DNA from: Pseudomonadota bacterium
GTDB lineage: Bacteria > Pseudomonadota > Gammaproteobacteria > Burkholderiales > Casimicrobiaceae
Direction: 5' to 3'
Assembly (NCBI GenBank): GCA_029571495.1
Contig: JAKPSO010000975.1
Span: 1 to 5,738, forward strand
DNA length: 5,738 nt
This document shows positions 1-5,646 of this stretch, piece by piece. Each line of letters starts with the position of its first letter. The stretch's first letter is position 1. The translations under genes were made by a program, and so were the position numbers. The notes beneath the pieces were generated by a model, which saw only the letters and a list, made by a program, of their open reading frames with translations, was not told where the DNA came from and made no database searches.

Positions 1-720
1 TTCGCGGCGCGCGGTGGCAGCGTGAATTGCTTCGAGATCTTCGGAGAAGCCAAGATCAAGCATGCGGTCTGCTTCGTCAACGACGAGCGTTTGCACGCAA
101 TCGAGATCGATCTGGCCATTGCGATTTAGGTCGAGCAAACGGCCTGGCGTAGCAACGACGAGGTTCGCGCCACGTAGCTCCATGAGCTGTTTGCCAAAAG
201 GTGTTCCGCCAACGACGTTAGCGATGCGGATGCCTCGGCAGAAGCGAACGAGGCTGATGGCCTCGGCGCTGACTTGTTGTGCGAGTTCGCGCGTTGGGCA
301 GAGCACCAAAACGCGTGGGCTCGCGCCGGCACGGCGGCTGCGGGCGATTTGTTCGCCTTTGGGCATCGCAGGCGTTGCGAGCAGCGCGTGCAGCGCGGGC
401 AACAAGAAGGCCGCGGTCTTGCCGGAACCCGTTTGCGCGGAGACCATCCAGTCACCACCAGCGAGCGCGGCGGGAATGGTTTCGGCTTGCACGGCCGTCG
501 GTTCGGTATAACCGAGCGCTTGTACGGCTTGCAGGAGCGAAGGGTTGAGGTTCAGTCCGGCGAAGCCATCGGTCGCGGCAGCGGCGTCGTCAGCCGCGAC
601 TTCGATGAAGGCGCCGTCAGCACCGACGTCGTCAGACGAAAAATCGGGAACGAACGCGTTGTTGTCTTGGATGTGTTGAGTAGGCGGCTGAGTAGCCGCG
701 TGGTCGTTATGCAAATTCAT
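1..720 (-). CDS. DEAD-box ATP-dependent RNA helicase, RhlE-like (N-terminal 240 residues, runs off left edge)
   Basis: This is the N-terminal RecA-like domain of a cytoplasmic ATP-dependent RNA helicase, a family that remodels RNA duplexes in ribosome assembly, mRNA decay or cold adaptation. The frame stays open from ATG at 720 to position 1, so the C-terminal helicase domain lies outside the window. Motifs appear in the expected order: Q-motif with F53 and PTAVQ (74-78), Walker A AQTGSGKT (95-102), motif Ia PTRELA (142-147), a GG around 168, motif Ib TPGR (191-194) and motif II DEAD (215-218), followed by RMLDLGF. The first 52 residues are an acidic, Ala/Asp-rich extension before the Q-motif and look disordered. 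A basic stretch KGEQIARSRRAGASP sits between motifs I and Ia, where RhlE-type proteins vary. The start is supported by the upstream GCGAGAG, a weak ribosome-binding site about 3 bases away. Family assignment is secure; the RhlE subgroup is inferred from similarity to betaproteobacterial helicases. Confidence 0.95.
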   Translation of the reverse strand, partial: MNLHNDHAATQPPTQHIQDNNAFVPDFSSDDVGADGAFIEVAADDAAAATDGFAGLNLNPSLLQAVQALGYTEPTAVQAETIPAALAGGDWMVSAQTGSGKTAAFLLPALHALLATPAMPKGEQIARSRRAGASPRVLVLCPTRELAQQVSAEAISLVRFCRGIRIANVVGGTPFGKQLMELRGANLVVATPGRLLDLNRNGQIDLDCVQTLVVDEADRMLDLGFSEDLEAIHAATARRE

Positions 721-759
721 ATGCTCTCGCGCCGCAAAAAAAGAAATGCGGACGCGACC

Positions 760-765
760 TTTATA
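760..765 (-). promoter_or_regulatory. Candidate -10 box for the helicase gene
   Basis: On the minus strand, TATAAA lies in an AT-rich run (CTTAAAAACTATAAAGG) about 40 bases before the helicase ATG. It would give a leader of roughly 30 bases that includes a U-rich tract. I found no good -35 hexamer at 15-19 base spacing (best is GATCAA at 17), so this is a tentative call. Confidence 0.35.
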
Positions 766-838
766 GTTTTTAAGGACGTGTGTTGATCGAAGACGAAGAA
801 AAACGCGTCGACCAACAAACGGAACATGAGAGAGCCAA

Positions 839-855
839 GATCACAGAGGATCACA
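839..855. repeat. Short tandem motif GATCACA x2, ten bases apart
   Basis: GATCACA occurs at 839-845 and again at 849-855, start to start exactly ten bases (one helical turn), and is followed by a related ACCGCAGAG. The text resembles the short ACAGAG(G)-type tandem repeats seen in intergenic DNA of many environmental bacteria, in degenerate form. A phased operator is the other possibility. The repeat itself is seen; its meaning is a guess. Confidence 0.35.
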
Positions 856-957
856 ACCGCAGAGAACGCGTGTTGTAGGCCAGTCTCGCAGAACGCAATC
901 AACCTTTCGGCGCGCGTTCAGGAACTTGAAGTAGGGCGATGCACTAATCAGCGAACA

Positions 958-982
958 GATGATGCTTTTTCAAGCAACCATC
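958..982. other. Stem-loop in the intergenic region
   Basis: Arms GATG (958-961) and CATC (979-982) enclose an inner perfect five-base stem TGCTT (963-967) / AAGCA (972-976). On the minus strand, the direction of the flanking genes, the loop is the stable tetraloop GAAA. The internal loop is one base against two. There is no following U run on either strand, so it is not a standard intrinsic terminator. It could be part of the 3' end of the DUF1275 transcript, or an RNA element upstream of the helicase. Confidence 0.4.
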
Positions 983-1071
983 AATTATGGCATGTTGCGG
1001 CGCAAAAAACTAGCCCTCGCGAGAATATTGATGGAGTATTCGCTCAATAGGCGGCCAGTTGTGCAGCTCAA

Positions 1072-1824
1072 CTAGAGACGGGGATGCGCGACACGCTTAA
1101 AGAGCGGCGCAACCGACACGATCACCAACAACGCCGCAAGCGGCACCGTCGCGATGTAGCCCGCGTGCTTGAAGCCCAGTGCGCCCGACACTGCACCGCC
1201 CGCGAAAGCAGCAATGAGCGACGCGTGCACACGAAGCTTTCGGCGGTTAGCGCGCACGACGGGAACGTTCTCCAATTCCGCGCCAGAGCGATTCCAATAG
1301 ACCAAGCGCCCCAGCTCTATGCCGAGATCGGTCACGAGACCCGTGATGTGTGTCGTACGAATTTCGGCGTTCGAGATTTTGGTGACGAGCGCGTTTTGTA
1401 GGCCCATCACATAGCAAAGAAAGAACGCCGTCATCGACACACTCACAAATTCTCGCGTTTGTATCGTTGCGCCGATAAAGCCAAACACGAGCAGCAACAC
1501 CGCTTCCAGCAACAGCGGCGCGGTGTAGGTCACGCTTGATTCAGTGCGCTTCGCGTAGTTCACCATGAGCGCAGTGGTCATCGCGCCGACGATGAAAGCA
1601 CCGAGCGCGATGAGCCCGGCAATCGCGTGCGCCGTCTTACCGAGCACCAAGTCATCCGCCGCCGACGAAACGACGCCGGTCATGTGCGAGGTGTATTGGC
1701 CAATCGCGAGAAAACCACCGGCGTTAAGCGCGCCCGCGACAAACGCGAGCGCAACGCCCAAATGCAGATTCGCGCGTTGCGTCCGCGTGTTCGCGGTAAG
1801 GTTGGTGAGGTAATTGACCGGCAC
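1072..1824 (-). CDS. YoaK/DUF1275 family inner-membrane protein
   Basis: A 250-residue polytopic membrane protein of the YoaK (DUF1275) family, whose transported substrate or role is unknown. Family hallmarks are visible: AGALNAGGF (30-38) with TSHMTG (45-50) in the first membrane segment region, and the central block MGLQNALVTKISNAEIRTTH (140-159) followed by ITGLVTDLG (160-168). Hydrophobic segments fall at about 22-41, 66-88, 101-119, 127-146, 201-217 and 222-240, which fits six helices. A basic linker (190-199, RANRRKLRVH) separates the last two helices from the rest. Length is typical (about 220-250). The start is GTG (1824-1822); the next in-frame ATG would cut into the conserved part, so GTG is the best choice. 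Only 13 bases separate it from the stop of the small membrane gene upstream, which suggests one transcript. Confidence 0.9.
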   Translation of the reverse strand: MPVNYLTNLTANTRTQRANLHLGVALAFVAGALNAGGFLAIGQYTSHMTGVVSSAADDLVLGKTAHAIAGLIALGAFIVGAMTTALMVNYAKRTESSVTYTAPLLLEAVLLLVFGFIGATIQTREFVSVSMTAFFLCYVMGLQNALVTKISNAEIRTTHITGLVTDLGIELGRLVYWNRSGAELENVPVVRANRRKLRVHASLIAAFAGGAVSGALGFKHAGYIATVPLAALLVIVSVAPLFKRVAHPRL

Positions 1825-1837
1825 GAGCGGAGCTCAG

Positions 1838-2074
1838 CTAGCGCACAAGTCGCACGACGAGCGACACCACACCGACCAGGGTCGACACCAGCATCACTGC
1901 GCAAAGGAGCCCTGCGATGGCGAAGTGCTTGAAACCCAAACCTGCGGGTGCGTTGACGTGATCGCTGCTGCGGCCGATAGCCGGAAGCACGCGCAAAATC
2001 GTTCGAATCGCGTAGAGCACGCAGCGAACGAAACTACTCTTGGGTGGGGCGGACGGCGAAGGAGACGGATGCAC
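1838..2074 (-). CDS. Small membrane protein, DUF2970-like
   Basis: An open frame ending at TAG (1840-1838), just 13 bases before the DUF1275 gene. From the GTG at 2074 it encodes 78 residues. A Pro/Ser-rich start (residues 2-11) leads into KSSFVRCVLYAIRTIL (12-27), then GRSSDHVNAPAG (34-45), then FKHFAIAGLLCAVMLV (48-63) and a hydrophobic tail ending VVRLVR. This matches, from memory, the layout of DUF2970 proteins: an N-terminal SF, a G-R-x(2)-DH-like linker, then H-x-x-IAGLL and one long membrane helix near the C terminus. DUF2970 proteins are 60-80 residues, mainly betaproteobacterial and of unknown function. The start is uncertain. The frame stays open to an ATG at 2149, but that would overlap the divergent flavoprotein gene; a later GTG at 2020 gives 60 residues. 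No clear ribosome-binding site favours one start. The alternative is that the frame is not translated. Confidence 0.5.
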   Translation of the reverse strand: MHPSPSPSAPPKSSFVRCVLYAIRTILRVLPAIGRSSDHVNAPAGLGFKHFAIAGLLCAVMLVSTLVGVVSLVVRLVR

Positions 2075-2124
2075 ACGCGAGAGTGTAATGTTGTCGGCTC
2101 CCCTAACGTCGCCACGCGGGCCGC

Positions 2125-2130
2125 TACATT
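2125..2130 (+). promoter_or_regulatory. Candidate -10 box (TACATT) for the flavoprotein gene
   Basis: TACATT ends six bases before the ATG at 2137. If it is used, the transcript would begin at or beside the start codon, giving a leaderless mRNA. That agrees with the absence of any Shine-Dalgarno-like sequence before this gene. No -35 box is evident at the right distance (TTGTCG at 2091 is too far). Confidence 0.3.
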
Positions 2131-2136
2131 TGCAAC

Positions 2137-3324
2137 ATGCCACAAACATTTGACGCCATCATCGTCGGCGCCGGAGCCGCCGGCCTCTTCTGCGCCGCGC
2201 GTGCGGGGCAGCGTGGGCGACAAGTCGCGCTGATCGATCACGCCGAAACCATCGGCGAGAAAATTCGCATTTCCGGCGGTGGCCGCTGCAATTTCACGAA
2301 CTTAAGCGTCGGGCCAGGCAACTACGTTTCGCAAAACCCTCACTTCGCTCGCTCTGCACTGTCGCGTTACTCGTCACAAGACTTCATCAATCTGGTGACA
2401 AAACATCGCATCGCGTACCACGAGCGCGAGCACGGACAACTCTTTTGTGACGACTCCGCGCAGCGAATCATCGACATGCTGCTCGACGAATGCGCGCGCG
2501 GCAAAGTGAAGATCATGCATCCGGTGACGATTCAAAGCATTGAGCGTGGCGATGATTTTCGCGTGCTCACGTCGGCGGGAGAGCTCCGCGCGCTACGCCT
2601 CGTGATGGCCACCGGCGGGCTCTCGATTCCCGCAACGGGCGCAACGGGATTTGGTTACGAAATCGCAAAGCAATTTGGCGTGCCCGTGACGCCGTTGCGC
2701 GCAGGGCTCGTGCCGCTCGCGCTCGACGCGCCGGAGCTTGAGCGCTACGGCATGTTGTCGGGCGTGAGCTTTGACGCGATCTCGCGTTGCGACGATAGCG
2801 CTGCGCACTTTCATGCGGCGACGCTTCTCACTCACAGAGGTCTTTCGGGACCGGCGATATTACAAATCTCGAACTACTGGCAACCAGGCGGCAACGTGTA
2901 TCTCGACTTGCTGCCCAACATCGATAGCGAAGAATGGCTCGCGCGCCTACGCGCGCGGCGACCCGCGCTGACTTCGTTCGCGAAAGCACTCGGTGAGCAT
3001 GTTTCGCAGCGCCTCGCAGACGCGTGGGTGAATGCGCACGCGCCGGCGAAGGCCATTGCGCAGTGGACGCGCGCAGAGCTTGATTCGGTCGCAGCGCTAC
3101 TCAAGGCGTGGCCACTCAAACCGTCTGGCACGCTTGGCTACAAGAAAGCGGAAGTCACGTTGGGCGGTGTCGATACGCGCGCCCTCTCGCAACAAACCAT
3201 GGAAGCGCGCGCGGTGCCGGGTCTACATTTCATCGGCGAACTCGTCGACGTCACTGGTTGGCTCGGCGGCTACAACTTCCAATGGGCGTGGGCGAGCGCT
3301 GCTGCGTGCGGGGATGCGCTTTAG
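2137..3324 (+). CDS. HI0933/YhiN-type FAD-dependent flavoprotein (NAD(P)/FAD-dependent oxidoreductase)
   Basis: A 395-residue two-domain flavoprotein of the HI0933/YhiN (BaiN-like) family, soluble and cytoplasmic. Some members are annotated as aminoacetone oxidases, but the physiological reaction is not established. An N-terminal Rossmann fold carries the FAD motif GAGAAG (11-16) and is followed by the family signature SGGGRCNFTN (46-55). The second FAD-contact motif is MATGGLSIPATGATGFGY (157-174). The inserted substrate-side domain contains THRGLSGPAILQIS (232-245). The C-terminal signature spans AEVTLGGV (338-345) and LHFIGELVDVTGWLGGYNFQ (363-382), the glycine-rich loop that closes on FAD. 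Length is typical (390-420) and the protein looks intact. The ATG is fixed by the Rossmann strand beginning at residue 5. There is no clear ribosome-binding site. The gene is divergent from the DUF2970-like/DUF1275 pair and 74 bases ahead of the DUF4337 gene. Its short TIGR03862-like form is possible; family confidence is high. Confidence 0.95.
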   Translation: MPQTFDAIIVGAGAAGLFCAARAGQRGRQVALIDHAETIGEKIRISGGGRCNFTNLSVGPGNYVSQNPHFARSALSRYSSQDFINLVTKHRIAYHEREHGQLFCDDSAQRIIDMLLDECARGKVKIMHPVTIQSIERGDDFRVLTSAGELRALRLVMATGGLSIPATGATGFGYEIAKQFGVPVTPLRAGLVPLALDAPELERYGMLSGVSFDAISRCDDSAAHFHAATLLTHRGLSGPAILQISNYWQPGGNVYLDLLPNIDSEEWLARLRARRPALTSFAKALGEHVSQRLADAWVNAHAPAKAIAQWTRAELDSVAALLKAWPLKPSGTLGYKKAEVTLGGVDTRALSQQTMEARAVPGLHFIGELVDVTGWLGGYNFQWAWASAAACGDAL

Positions 3325-3398
3325 CGCGCTACTCGTATACGCTTGCGTTCGCACGGACGTCGCTCGACGATGCGTCAAATTAGAAAGCGAGACTAGCC

Positions 3399-3926
3399 AT
3401 GGCCGATACTCCTGAAATCCCCGAAGCAAGAGACCCGTTTGAGCGCCGCGTCGCTGTTTGTATTGCGATATTGGCTGCGTTGCTGGCGTTTGTCTCGATG
3501 CGCGGCGACAACGCGAAGACGGACGCTGGTTTGCGTACGACGGAAGCCTCGAATCAATGGAGCTTTTTTCAAGCCAAGGCGATTCGTGAGCACACGCTGG
3601 GCATTGAAATCAATTTGCTTGATGCGATGAATCCTTCGGCGCTGAATGTGGATGTCGCGACGAAGCTCAAGGCGAAGGCGAACGAAGAAATCGCGCGCTA
3701 CAAAACTGAGCGCGATGAAATCAAGGCGAAGGCAGAAGCGTTCACCAAAGAAGCAGGCGTGTTTTCAGCGATCAATGATCGTTGCGATTTGGGCGCGCTG
3801 TTTATGCAGATCGCGATTGTCATTTTGTCTGCGGCGATTTTGTCGCGGATGAATTTGATGTTCTACACGGGCGCTGCGCTGGGTGCTGCGGGCGCTGTTA
3901 CTGGGCTCTCCTCGCTTCTCATTTAG
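3399..3926 (+). CDS. DUF4337 family membrane protein
   Basis: A 175-residue protein that fits the DUF4337 family, for which no function is known. An acidic N-terminal tail (DTPEIPEARDPFERR) precedes membrane helix 1 (17-33). The family-typical block TTEASNQWSFFQAKAIREH (47-65) follows. A long charged helix rich in Lys, Glu and Ala (86-120) looks like a coiled coil. Two more hydrophobic segments (131-149 and 152-174) form a hairpin at the C terminus. The likely layout is three helices with the charged domain on one side of the inner membrane. AGAAAGCGAGA ends six bases before the ATG and is a weak ribosome-binding site. The gene lies between two flavin proteins at short spacing, possibly in one transcript, which by itself says little about its job. 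Confidence 0.85.
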   Translation: MADTPEIPEARDPFERRVAVCIAILAALLAFVSMRGDNAKTDAGLRTTEASNQWSFFQAKAIREHTLGIEINLLDAMNPSALNVDVATKLKAKANEEIARYKTERDEIKAKAEAFTKEAGVFSAINDRCDLGALFMQIAIVILSAAILSRMNLMFYTGAALGAAGAVTGLSSLLI

Positions 3927-3969
3927 CTGGCGCCTCTGGAAAATCCTTCGCACAATTACACACCGCATC

Positions 3970-4527
3970 ATGTCTGCACACACTCTTTTTCTGGTTGGTT
4001 CGGCGCGTGAGCCGGGCCACGTTGGCAACACTGAATGGCTGGCGCAACAAGCCGCTGCCGCGCTTCCCGCGAACACGAAGCAAACGTGGCTGCATCTTGC
4101 GCAGATGAATTTGCCGCCGTTTGTGGACTTGCGCCACACCGTCGGAAGCTATCCGATGCCTGACGCGGGGACCGCGCTCCGTGACGCGCTTGACGCGACG
4201 ATGGCTGCGAGCCAGATCGTGCTGGTGTCGCCGGTGTATTGGTTCGCGCCGCCGACCGCGATCAAAAACTACTTGGATCATTGGAGCGGATGGATGCGCG
4301 TGCCGGGCCTTGGCTTCAAAGAGGCGATGGCTGCGAAAACGCTTGCTGCCATCATCACCAACGGCGGCTTCGAGAAGGCTGAGCCGACCATCCGCAGCTA
4401 CGAGATGTGCGCGCAGTTTATGGCGATGCGTTGGCAAGGCGCGCTGTGGGGCAAGGGCGGCGCGCCGGGAGCGGTGGCGTCGGACGAAGCGGCGGTCGCT
4501 GCGGCGAAAACCTTCCTGCTGGTGTAG
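3970..4527 (+). CDS. NADPH-dependent FMN reductase / flavodoxin-family NAD(P)H oxidoreductase
   Basis: A 185-residue protein with a flavodoxin-like fold, related to NADPH-dependent FMN reductases and NAD(P)H:quinone reductases. Strand 1 TLFLVGS (5-11) leads to a phosphate-binding loop REPGHVGNT (13-21). The second FMN loop is the classic SPVYWFAPPTAIKNYLDHW (87-105), preceded by strand IVLVS. A third strand, TLAAIITNGG (124-133), leads to the final flavin-contact loop. Length fits the family (170-200). The frame is open back to 3883, but those 29 extra codons overlap the DUF4337 gene and are not conserved-looking, while MSAHTLFLVG is a standard N terminus; I therefore start at 3970. No strong ribosome-binding site precedes it. 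It probably transfers electrons from NAD(P)H to flavin, quinone or another small acceptor in the cytoplasm. A link to ferric reduction for the downstream iron permease is possible but not shown. Confidence 0.9.
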   Translation: MSAHTLFLVGSAREPGHVGNTEWLAQQAAAALPANTKQTWLHLAQMNLPPFVDLRHTVGSYPMPDAGTALRDALDATMAASQIVLVSPVYWFAPPTAIKNYLDHWSGWMRVPGLGFKEAMAAKTLAAIITNGGFEKAEPTIRSYEMCAQFMAMRWQGALWGKGGAPGAVASDEAAVAAAKTFLLV

Positions 4528-4537
4528 GCCGCGGACA

Positions 4538-4551
4538 CGGCGTTGTCGCCG
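4538..4551 (+). terminator. GC-rich hairpin after the FMN reductase gene (no U-tract)
   Basis: CGGCG (4538-4542), loop TTGT, CGCCG (4547-4551) form a perfect five-base stem ten bases past the stop codon. Nothing like a U run follows, so it is at best a 3'-end stabiliser or a pause site for Rho-dependent ending. It separates the upstream three-gene group from the iron permease gene. Confidence 0.3.
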
Positions 4552-4640
4552 CAGCGGGGCACTAACGGGTAGCTTGACGCACATCAAATTCGAGCGGAGC
4601 GGCTTGCGGCGCTGGAAACCAATGTGATACAGTTTGTGCA

Positions 4641-4659
4641 AATGCGAATTATTCGCAAC
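4641..4659 (+). promoter_or_regulatory. Fur-box-like operator upstream of FTR1 permease
   Basis: TGCGAAT-T-ATTCGCA at 4643-4657 is a perfect 7-1-7 inverted repeat, the architecture of the ferric uptake regulator (Fur) box (consensus TGATAATnATTATCA). The central AAT-n-ATT matches the consensus exactly. The TGCGAATnATTCGCA variant is common in Pseudomonas and betaproteobacterial Fur sites. It ends 34 bases before the ATG of an iron permease, where a bound repressor would block the promoter. A TACAGT at 4628-4633 could serve as the -10 box, with TTGCGG (4604-4609) at 18 bases as a poor -35. The repeat is seen directly; Fur binding is an inference, but site and target gene agree. Confidence 0.75.
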
Positions 4660-4691
4660 ACTTTCCACAAACGCCTACGCAGGCACCCACA

Positions 4692-5468
4692 ATGCTCAAT
4701 GTTTTTGTTTTGACCCTTCGCGAAGGCATCGAAGCTTTTCTGATTGTCGCGATCACGCTGGCATACCTGCGGCAAACGCAGCGCCACGCATTGGCCTCGG
4801 CCGTGTATTGGGGAACTGGAATCGCTGTCGCGGCCTCGGGAGTAGCGGCGTACTTCTTCTCGAAAGCGGAGAACAAACCGTTGTGGGAGGGCGTCCTCGC
4901 GTTGGTTGCGGCGGTGCTGGTGATCTCGATGACGATCTACATGCTCAAAGCCGCGCGGCACATGCGCGCCAACATTGGGCGCGGCATTGAAGACGCACTC
5001 GCCAATCGATCACAAAGCGCCGGTTGGTGGTCGGTGTTTGGGTTTGTGCTGCTGATGATCGTGCGCGAGGGCATGGAGACGGCCGTCGTGCTCTCCACCC
5101 TCGCGATGGAGCGCGGCAACGAAGCGCTCTTCACCGGAGCGCTGTTGGGCGTACTGGGCGCTGCGTGCATTGCTTGGCTGTGGGCGCGCTACGGACGGCG
5201 CATCAATTTGGCGAAGTTTTTCCAAGTCACAGCGGTATTCCTGCTGATCTTCTCGGTGCAACTAGTGATTTACGCGGTGCACGAACTTTCAGAAGCGAAC
5301 GCGTTGCCGTTCATCGACAACGAGTGGCTGCACGTCACCAGTGAGCCTTACGGACCGGAAGGTTTCTGGGGGCAAATGCTCACGTACTCGATGGTCGTCG
5401 TGCCGGTGCTCTATCTCGGTTGGACCGCGTTGCGCGGCCGTGGTGCAGAGGCCGCCGCCGCTCGCTAA
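4692..5468 (+). CDS. FTR1/EfeU-family high-affinity iron permease
   Basis: A 258-residue inner-membrane iron permease of the FTR1 (EfeU/OFeT) family, which takes up iron oxidised from Fe2+ at the membrane. Both family-defining iron motifs are present: REGIE (10-14) in helix 1 and REGME (125-129) in helix 4. Other likely contacts are E66 (LWEG) and the HEL (197-199) in a later helix. Hydrophobic segments at about 4-24, 36-55, 64-86, 113-135, 147-165, 177-197 and 229-246 give the usual seven helices. Length is normal (260-280). AGG (4681-4683), eight bases before the ATG, is a modest ribosome-binding site. The gene stands alone: the Fur-box-like site lies upstream, a weak terminator lies downstream, and there are no EfeO, EfeB, P19, cupredoxin or polyferredoxin genes inside the window. 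Control by iron through Fur is likely. Confidence in family is high; which oxidase partner it uses is unknown. Confidence 0.93.
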   Translation: MLNVFVLTLREGIEAFLIVAITLAYLRQTQRHALASAVYWGTGIAVAASGVAAYFFSKAENKPLWEGVLALVAAVLVISMTIYMLKAARHMRANIGRGIEDALANRSQSAGWWSVFGFVLLMIVREGMETAVVLSTLAMERGNEALFTGALLGVLGAACIAWLWARYGRRINLAKFFQVTAVFLLIFSVQLVIYAVHELSEANALPFIDNEWLHVTSEPYGPEGFWGQMLTYSMVVVPVLYLGWTALRGRGAEAAAAR

Positions 5469-5476
5469 CGCGCGGG

Positions 5477-5497
5477 GCAGTGGCGCAACAGCTTTTT
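5477..5497 (+). terminator. Weak intrinsic terminator after FTR1
   Basis: GCAGT (5477-5481) and ACAGC (5488-5492) form a stem with one A-A mismatch around a six-base loop, followed directly by TTTTTA (5493-5498). The stem may extend by G-U pairs with the U run. It starts eight bases after the FTR1 stop. The stem is weak, so termination may be partial. Confidence 0.4.
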
Positions 5498-5503
5498 AGG
5501 GCT

Positions 5504-5591
5504 AACGGCCGTACAGCGGTCATCTCATCCGTTTTTTCCGCAAAGTCGCAAAGCGCGCTTTCTGCGCTCCATGCGCCGCGCAACGGCCGTT
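5504..5591. repeat. Cluster of short palindromes and repeats downstream of FTR1
   Basis: AACGGCCGT occurs at 5504-5512 and again inside the perfect ten-base palindrome AACGGCCGTT (5582-5591). Between them lie a T6 run (5532-5537), a direct repeat CGCAAAG (5539-5545 and 5547-5553) and a twelve-base perfect palindrome AAAGCGCGCTTT (5550-5561). The CGCAAAG run resembles the CGCAAAG tandem repeats that recur in intergenic DNA of many bacteria. No reading frame here looks coding. Confidence 0.4.
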
Positions 5592-5605
5592 CCCGGTAAT
5601 AAGCT

Positions 5606-5631
5606 GTAAGGTAAATTTGCGCCGCGCCGAC
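5606..5631 (+). promoter_or_regulatory. Candidate ECF-sigma-type promoter
   Basis: GTAAGG (5606-5611), exactly 16 bases, then CGAC (5628-5631). ECF sigma factors of the group IV type often read promoters of the form GTAAC/GTAAG-N16-CGWM, so spacing and both blocks fit. An ordinary sigma-70 reading is weaker (TTCCCG 5590-5595, 16 bases, TAAATT 5612-5617). Either would drive something starting near 5640 and leaving the window to the right. Confidence 0.35.
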
Positions 5632-5646
5632 TGAGTGGAGTGCGTT

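Larger units (their letters stand above)
721..1071. other. Non-coding stretch between DUF1275 gene and helicase gene
   Basis: About 350 bases without a convincing gene. Because both flanking genes are read leftward, this stretch is the 3' end of the DUF1275 transcript plus the promoter and 5' leader of the helicase gene. On the minus strand it contains a TATAAA (765-760), a run of seven U in the leader (rc of 736-742 region) about 20 bases before the helicase start, a stem-loop at 958-982 and a short direct repeat at 839-855. It is more AT-rich than the genes around it. I see no tRNA or recognisable small RNA. Confidence 0.6.

Noticed and set aside
62..786. Rightward open frames opposite the helicase N terminus
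   Set aside because: They are antisense to a frame with all the expected helicase motifs, and none has protein-like composition.
717..902. Leftward 61-codon frame with hydrophobic stretches whose TGA overlaps the helicase ATG (ATGA)
   Set aside because: It begins with TTG and has no ribosome-binding site, and the candidate helicase promoter lies inside it. The overlap looks like coincidence, although a leader peptide cannot be excluded.
979..1034. Inverted repeat CCATCAAT / ATTGATGG with a 40-base loop
   Set aside because: Eight-base arms at this distance in AT-rich DNA are easily due to chance, and it competes with the better hairpin at 958-982.
2075..2149. ATG-start extension of the DUF2970-like gene to 2149
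   Set aside because: It would overlap the start of the divergent flavoprotein gene and its promoter, and the extra residues are Cys/Arg-rich and unlike the family.
3323..3332. Palindrome TAGCGCGCTA at the flavoprotein stop codon
   Set aside because: A short self-complementary run without loop or U-tract; not a terminator.
3883..3969. 29-codon upstream extension of the FMN reductase gene
   Set aside because: It overlaps the end of the DUF4337 gene and adds residues before a standard flavodoxin first strand. The ATG at 3970 is better.
3919..4668. Leftward 249-codon open frame opposite the FMN reductase gene
   Set aside because: Arg/His-rich composition typical of the antisense of a GC-rich gene, with no domain-like pattern. 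It covers a well-supported flavodoxin-fold gene and the Fur box.
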